Shown here piece by piece: positions 62,029-64,000 of a DNA stretch of 64,000 bases. The DNA comes from Deltaproteobacteria bacterium. GTDB taxonomy: Bacteria; Myxococcota_A; UBA9042; PHBI01; JACKFB01. The notes under the pieces were generated by a model. The model was given only the letters and a program-made list of their open reading frames with translations. It had not been told where the DNA came from and did not search any database. The stretch lies in the NCBI GenBank assembly GCA_020632695.1, contig JACKFB010000007.1:124001-188000 (forward strand). Reading direction: 5' to 3'. The position numbers and the translations under genes were made by a program. Position 1 is the first letter of the stretch. Each line of letters starts with the position of its first letter.

Positions 62029-62490
62029 GGCCGAGGCCGAGACCGAGACCGACACCGAGACCGAGGCCGCCACCGAGGCCGAGACCGAGACCGAGACCGA
62101 GGAGCCGAGGCCGACACCGAGACCGAGACCGGCGCCGAGACCGAGACCGAGACCGGCACCGAGGCCGAGACCGCCACCGAGGCCGGCGCCGAGGCCGGCG
62201 CCGAGGCCGACACCGAGACCGAGGCCGACCGAGACCGAGACCGAGGCCGGGGGCCGAGACCGAGACCGAGAGACTGAGGCCGAGACCGGCCGCCACCGCC
62301 ACCGAGGCCGAGACCGAGGCCGAGACCGAGACCGCCACCGAGGCCGGAGGCGAGACCGAGACCGAGACCGCCACCGAGGCCGGCGCCGAGGCCGAGACCG
62401 GGGCCGGCGCCGAGACCGGGACCGAGACCGAGACCGCCACCGACACCGAGGCCGACACCGAGACCGAGCCCGCCACCGCCACCGAGGCCG
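62029..62490. repeat. CTCGGN hexamer array 2 of the 61-kb locus
   Basis: About 460 bases of GAGACC, GAGGCC and CGCCACC units on the plus strand, directly after the four-helix-bundle gene and a (GGC)n stretch at 61981-62002. Composition and phase match array 1. No credible protein is encoded; the dipeptide runs appear in every frame. Confidence 0.9.
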
Positions 62491-62585
62491 GGCCAAAGGC
62501 CCCGGCCGAGCCGAACGCTCCAACCTCGGCACCGGCGAGGCGCCGTCAGCGGCGAGCGAGCGCGCCGTGGGCAAGGAGTGAGCGA

Positions 62586-62684
62586 GGGCAGGCCGAGTCG
62601 GGCTTCAGCCCGTCGCAGGCCTGACCCGAGCGAACGACGCCGCCCACGGCGTGCGTAGCCGCCGCTGACGGTGCCTCGATCAAT
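62586..62684. repeat. Dispersed repeat family, single inverted copy
   Basis: This is the reverse complement of the repeat at 26971-27152. GCAGGCCGAGTCGGGCT (62588-62604) and GTCGCAGGCCTGAC (62612-62625) are exact matches, 7 bases apart in both loci; CGTAGCC and GGTGCCTCG follow in the same order. It lies next to a CTCGGN array, as the other copy does. Its end overlaps the stop codon of the membrane protein gene (62680-62682). Confidence 0.85.
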
Positions 62685-63066
62685 GTTGAGTGCTGACGTG
62701 CTTTCCTAGCGCAATGATATAGCGAAGGGTGACGTCCACCGGGATGCCGTGGGCGGCCTGGATGCTGGCGGCGATGTCCTTGACCGGGATCTTGGCCTGC
62801 CACTGCTGCACGATCTCGGGGGTGGCCTCCTCGAGCTTGGGGCCCCAGCGGGCGACCTCGTCGTCGGAGAGGTCCATGCGCTCGCGGGTGGCGCTCCAGA
62901 ACCAGAGCTGCAGGGCGGCGTAGATGGCCAGGAGCATCCAGATGGGCAGCGCGAAGCTGTCGGTGACCTGCACTCGGAAGATCGGCTGCCACAACAGGTC
63001 GGTGAGCCACATCGCGAGTGCGACGACGGCCGCGACGACCCCGAGCTGGAGCGGATTGAACCTCAT
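62680..63066 (-). CDS. Small membrane protein of unknown function
   Basis: The 128-residue protein has two hydrophobic segments (LGVVAAVVALAMWLTDLLW, about 8-26, and LPIWMLLAIYAALQLWFW, about 40-57). A charged helical C-terminal half follows (MDLSDDEVARWGPKLEEATP, then IPVKDIAASIQAAHGIPVDV). No family was recognised. The ATG at 63066 begins MRFNPLQ. The stop codon lies at the edge of the dispersed repeat, so the original C-terminus may have been changed by the repeat. It is 39 bases downstream of the SGNH hydrolase gene and could be co-transcribed with it. Confidence 0.65.
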   Translation of the reverse strand: MRFNPLQLGVVAAVVALAMWLTDLLWQPIFRVQVTDSFALPIWMLLAIYAALQLWFWSATRERMDLSDDEVARWGPKLEEATPEIVQQWQAKIPVKDIAASIQAAHGIPVDVTLRYIIALGKHVSTQH

Positions 63067-63105
63067 GACCCCGCCGAGACTACCAGAGGTGCCGGGCGTC
63101 GCGAA

Positions 63106-64000
63106 TCACTGCCGCGAGGGAGCTTCCGGGGGGCGGTTGCCCGCCGCGTCGGGGAGCGGGGCAGGCGCTCCGGCGGGCGTAGCCTCCGGGGCGTCGGCGG
63201 TCTCTCCCTGCGCCTCCTCCTCGTCGGTCTCGGGCGCGGGCGTGGGCTCGTCGCTCTCGTCGGCCGCCGCGCCCGGATCGTCGTCCGTCGCCGCCGTCCC
63301 ATCCGCCAGCGGCGGCGCGTCCTCGGGCGGCACGTCGTCGTCGGCCGCCGCCTCCTCGGCCTCCTCCGCGGCCGCCACCTCCTCGGAAGCGGTCGCGCAG
63401 GCGCCGATGAGCTTTCGCACCGGCTCGGCCAGCAGCCAGCGCACGGCCTCGCTGGTCAGGTGGATGCCGTCCTCACCGTAGGCCGGTTGGGCCTTCTTCG
63501 ACCCCGGCGCCTTGAAGGTGCGGATCGGGTGCCCCTTGGCGTCGGTGGTGGCGGCGTAGGAGTCCACGAAGATCGCCTTGCCGTCGAAGGCCTCCACCTC
63601 GCGGGCGATGATGCGGTTGATGATGGGCCCCTGATGGCGCGCGATCTTGCCCTCGAAGGCCGTCGGTCCCATCCAGACGACCAGGCGCCGCCTGCTCTTT
63701 CCTGCGGCCAGCGACAGCGTCTCCCGCACGCGCTCGGCGTAGGTGGTCTCCCACTTCGGGTTGTCCAGGCGGATCCACACGCCCTTGCGCACCCAGAGCG
63801 GCTGGTTGTCGTTGGTGCCCAGCGAGATCACCACGATGTCCGGCCGGTGCTTGACCATCAGGCCCGGCAGCAGCCCCGGCCAGTCGTGGAAGTCGGGGCG
63901 CGCCAGCCCCGACGAGGCCTTGCCCCAGCGACGCGCCTCCAGCCCCCACTCCTTGTCCAGCAGCGACTGCAGGATGGGCCCCAGCAGGCTGCCCATGGTC
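63106..64000 (-). CDS. SGNH/GDSL-type hydrolase, C-terminal part (runs off right edge)
   Basis: The frame is open to the window edge. About 200 residues form an SGNH fold: IVVISLGTNDNQPLW (block III, with Asn) and YGEDGIHLTSEAVRWLLAEP (block V, with the Asp/His pair). The catalytic Ser block must lie just outside the window, since the visible part begins MGSLLGPILQSLLDKE. The family acts on esters of polysaccharides or lipids, often at the envelope. An acidic Ala/Glu/Asp/Pro tail of about 95 residues ends the protein. An internal ATG at 63996 is unlikely to be the true start, because the fold would lack its nucleophile. Confidence 0.75.
   Translation of the reverse strand, partial: TMGSLLGPILQSLLDKEWGLEARRWGKASSGLARPDFHDWPGLLPGLMVKHRPDIVVISLGTNDNQPLWVRKGVWIRLDNPKWETTYAERVRETLSLAAGKSRRRLVVWMGPTAFEGKIARHQGPIINRIIAREVEAFDGKAIFVDSYAATTDAKGHPIRTFKAPGSKKAQPAYGEDGIHLTSEAVRWLLAEPVRKLIGACATASEEVAAAEEAEEAAADDDVPPEDAPPLADGTAATDDDPGAAADESDEPTPAPETDEEEAQGETADAPEATPAGAPAPLPDAAGNRPPEAPSRQ

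Noticed and set aside
61427..62581. Long plus-strand open frame of about 380 residues across array 2
   Set aside because: Overlaps the four-helix-bundle gene in another frame and encodes only Glu/Thr/Arg/Pro repeats.

Overview
The window is very G+C-rich DNA from a bacterium that is most probably a member of the Myxococcota (former Deltaproteobacteria). The case rests on an AgmX/PglI-type protein with zinc-ribbon and GYF domains, a bactofilin, several large cysteine-rich lipoproteins, a split F-type ATP synthase operon with two b-type subunits (one with a signal-peptide-like start), and degenerate thrombospondin-like and D-x-D-x-D-G tails. No rRNA or tRNA gene, CRISPR array, prophage or insertion sequence was seen.

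Layout. 1-3.8 kb: an alpha-2-macroglobulin lipoprotein leaving the left edge, then a flavin/2Fe-2S reductase, a MerR regulator and a ferritin-like di-iron protein. 3.9-9.3 kb: AgmX-like protein and a cysteine-rich lipoprotein. 9.4-15.7 kb: atpF', atpF, atpH, atpA, atpG, atpD, atpC. 15.7-22.3 kb: bactofilin and a Gld-like ABC-2 transport operon. 22.3-24.9 kb: an operon of an exported protein, an atypical OmpR-type regulator and a glutamine synthetase-family enzyme. 25-27.7 kb: murein endopeptidase, small lipoprotein and three kinds of repeats. 27.8-32 kb: TRAP transporter (TatT, DctP, DctQ, DctM). 32-34 kb: second cysteine-rich lipoprotein. 34.6-51.4 kb: the division and cell wall (dcw) cluster mraZ, rsmH, ftsL, a TPR lipoprotein, ftsI, murE, murF, mraY, ftsW, murG, murB, ftsQ, ftsA, ftsZ, nearly all joined by 1-4 base overlaps; murC and murD are not in it. 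51.5-52.4 kb: MNT/HEPN toxin-antitoxin pair. 52.6-58.5 kb: two tandem paralogous giant lipoproteins. 58.6-60.8 kb: tex. 60.8-62.7 kb: simple-sequence arrays surrounding a large palindrome and a four-helix-bundle protein gene. 62.7-64 kb: a small membrane protein and an SGNH hydrolase leaving the right edge.

Most of the window is housekeeping: energy (ATP synthase), peptidoglycan precursor synthesis and division. The most unusual material is non-coding: CTCGGN hexamer arrays at 27.3 and 60.8-62.5 kb, each joined in the same relative orientation to copies of one dispersed repeat; a 163-base palindrome just upstream of a four-helix-bundle gene; and three tandem copies of a nested palindrome between convergent genes. 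Upstream regions share TTGAC-like -35 boxes with -10 boxes often beginning TAG, and several genes appear to start at or almost at the predicted transcription start (leaderless).

All calls are from reading the sequence; no database search was run.
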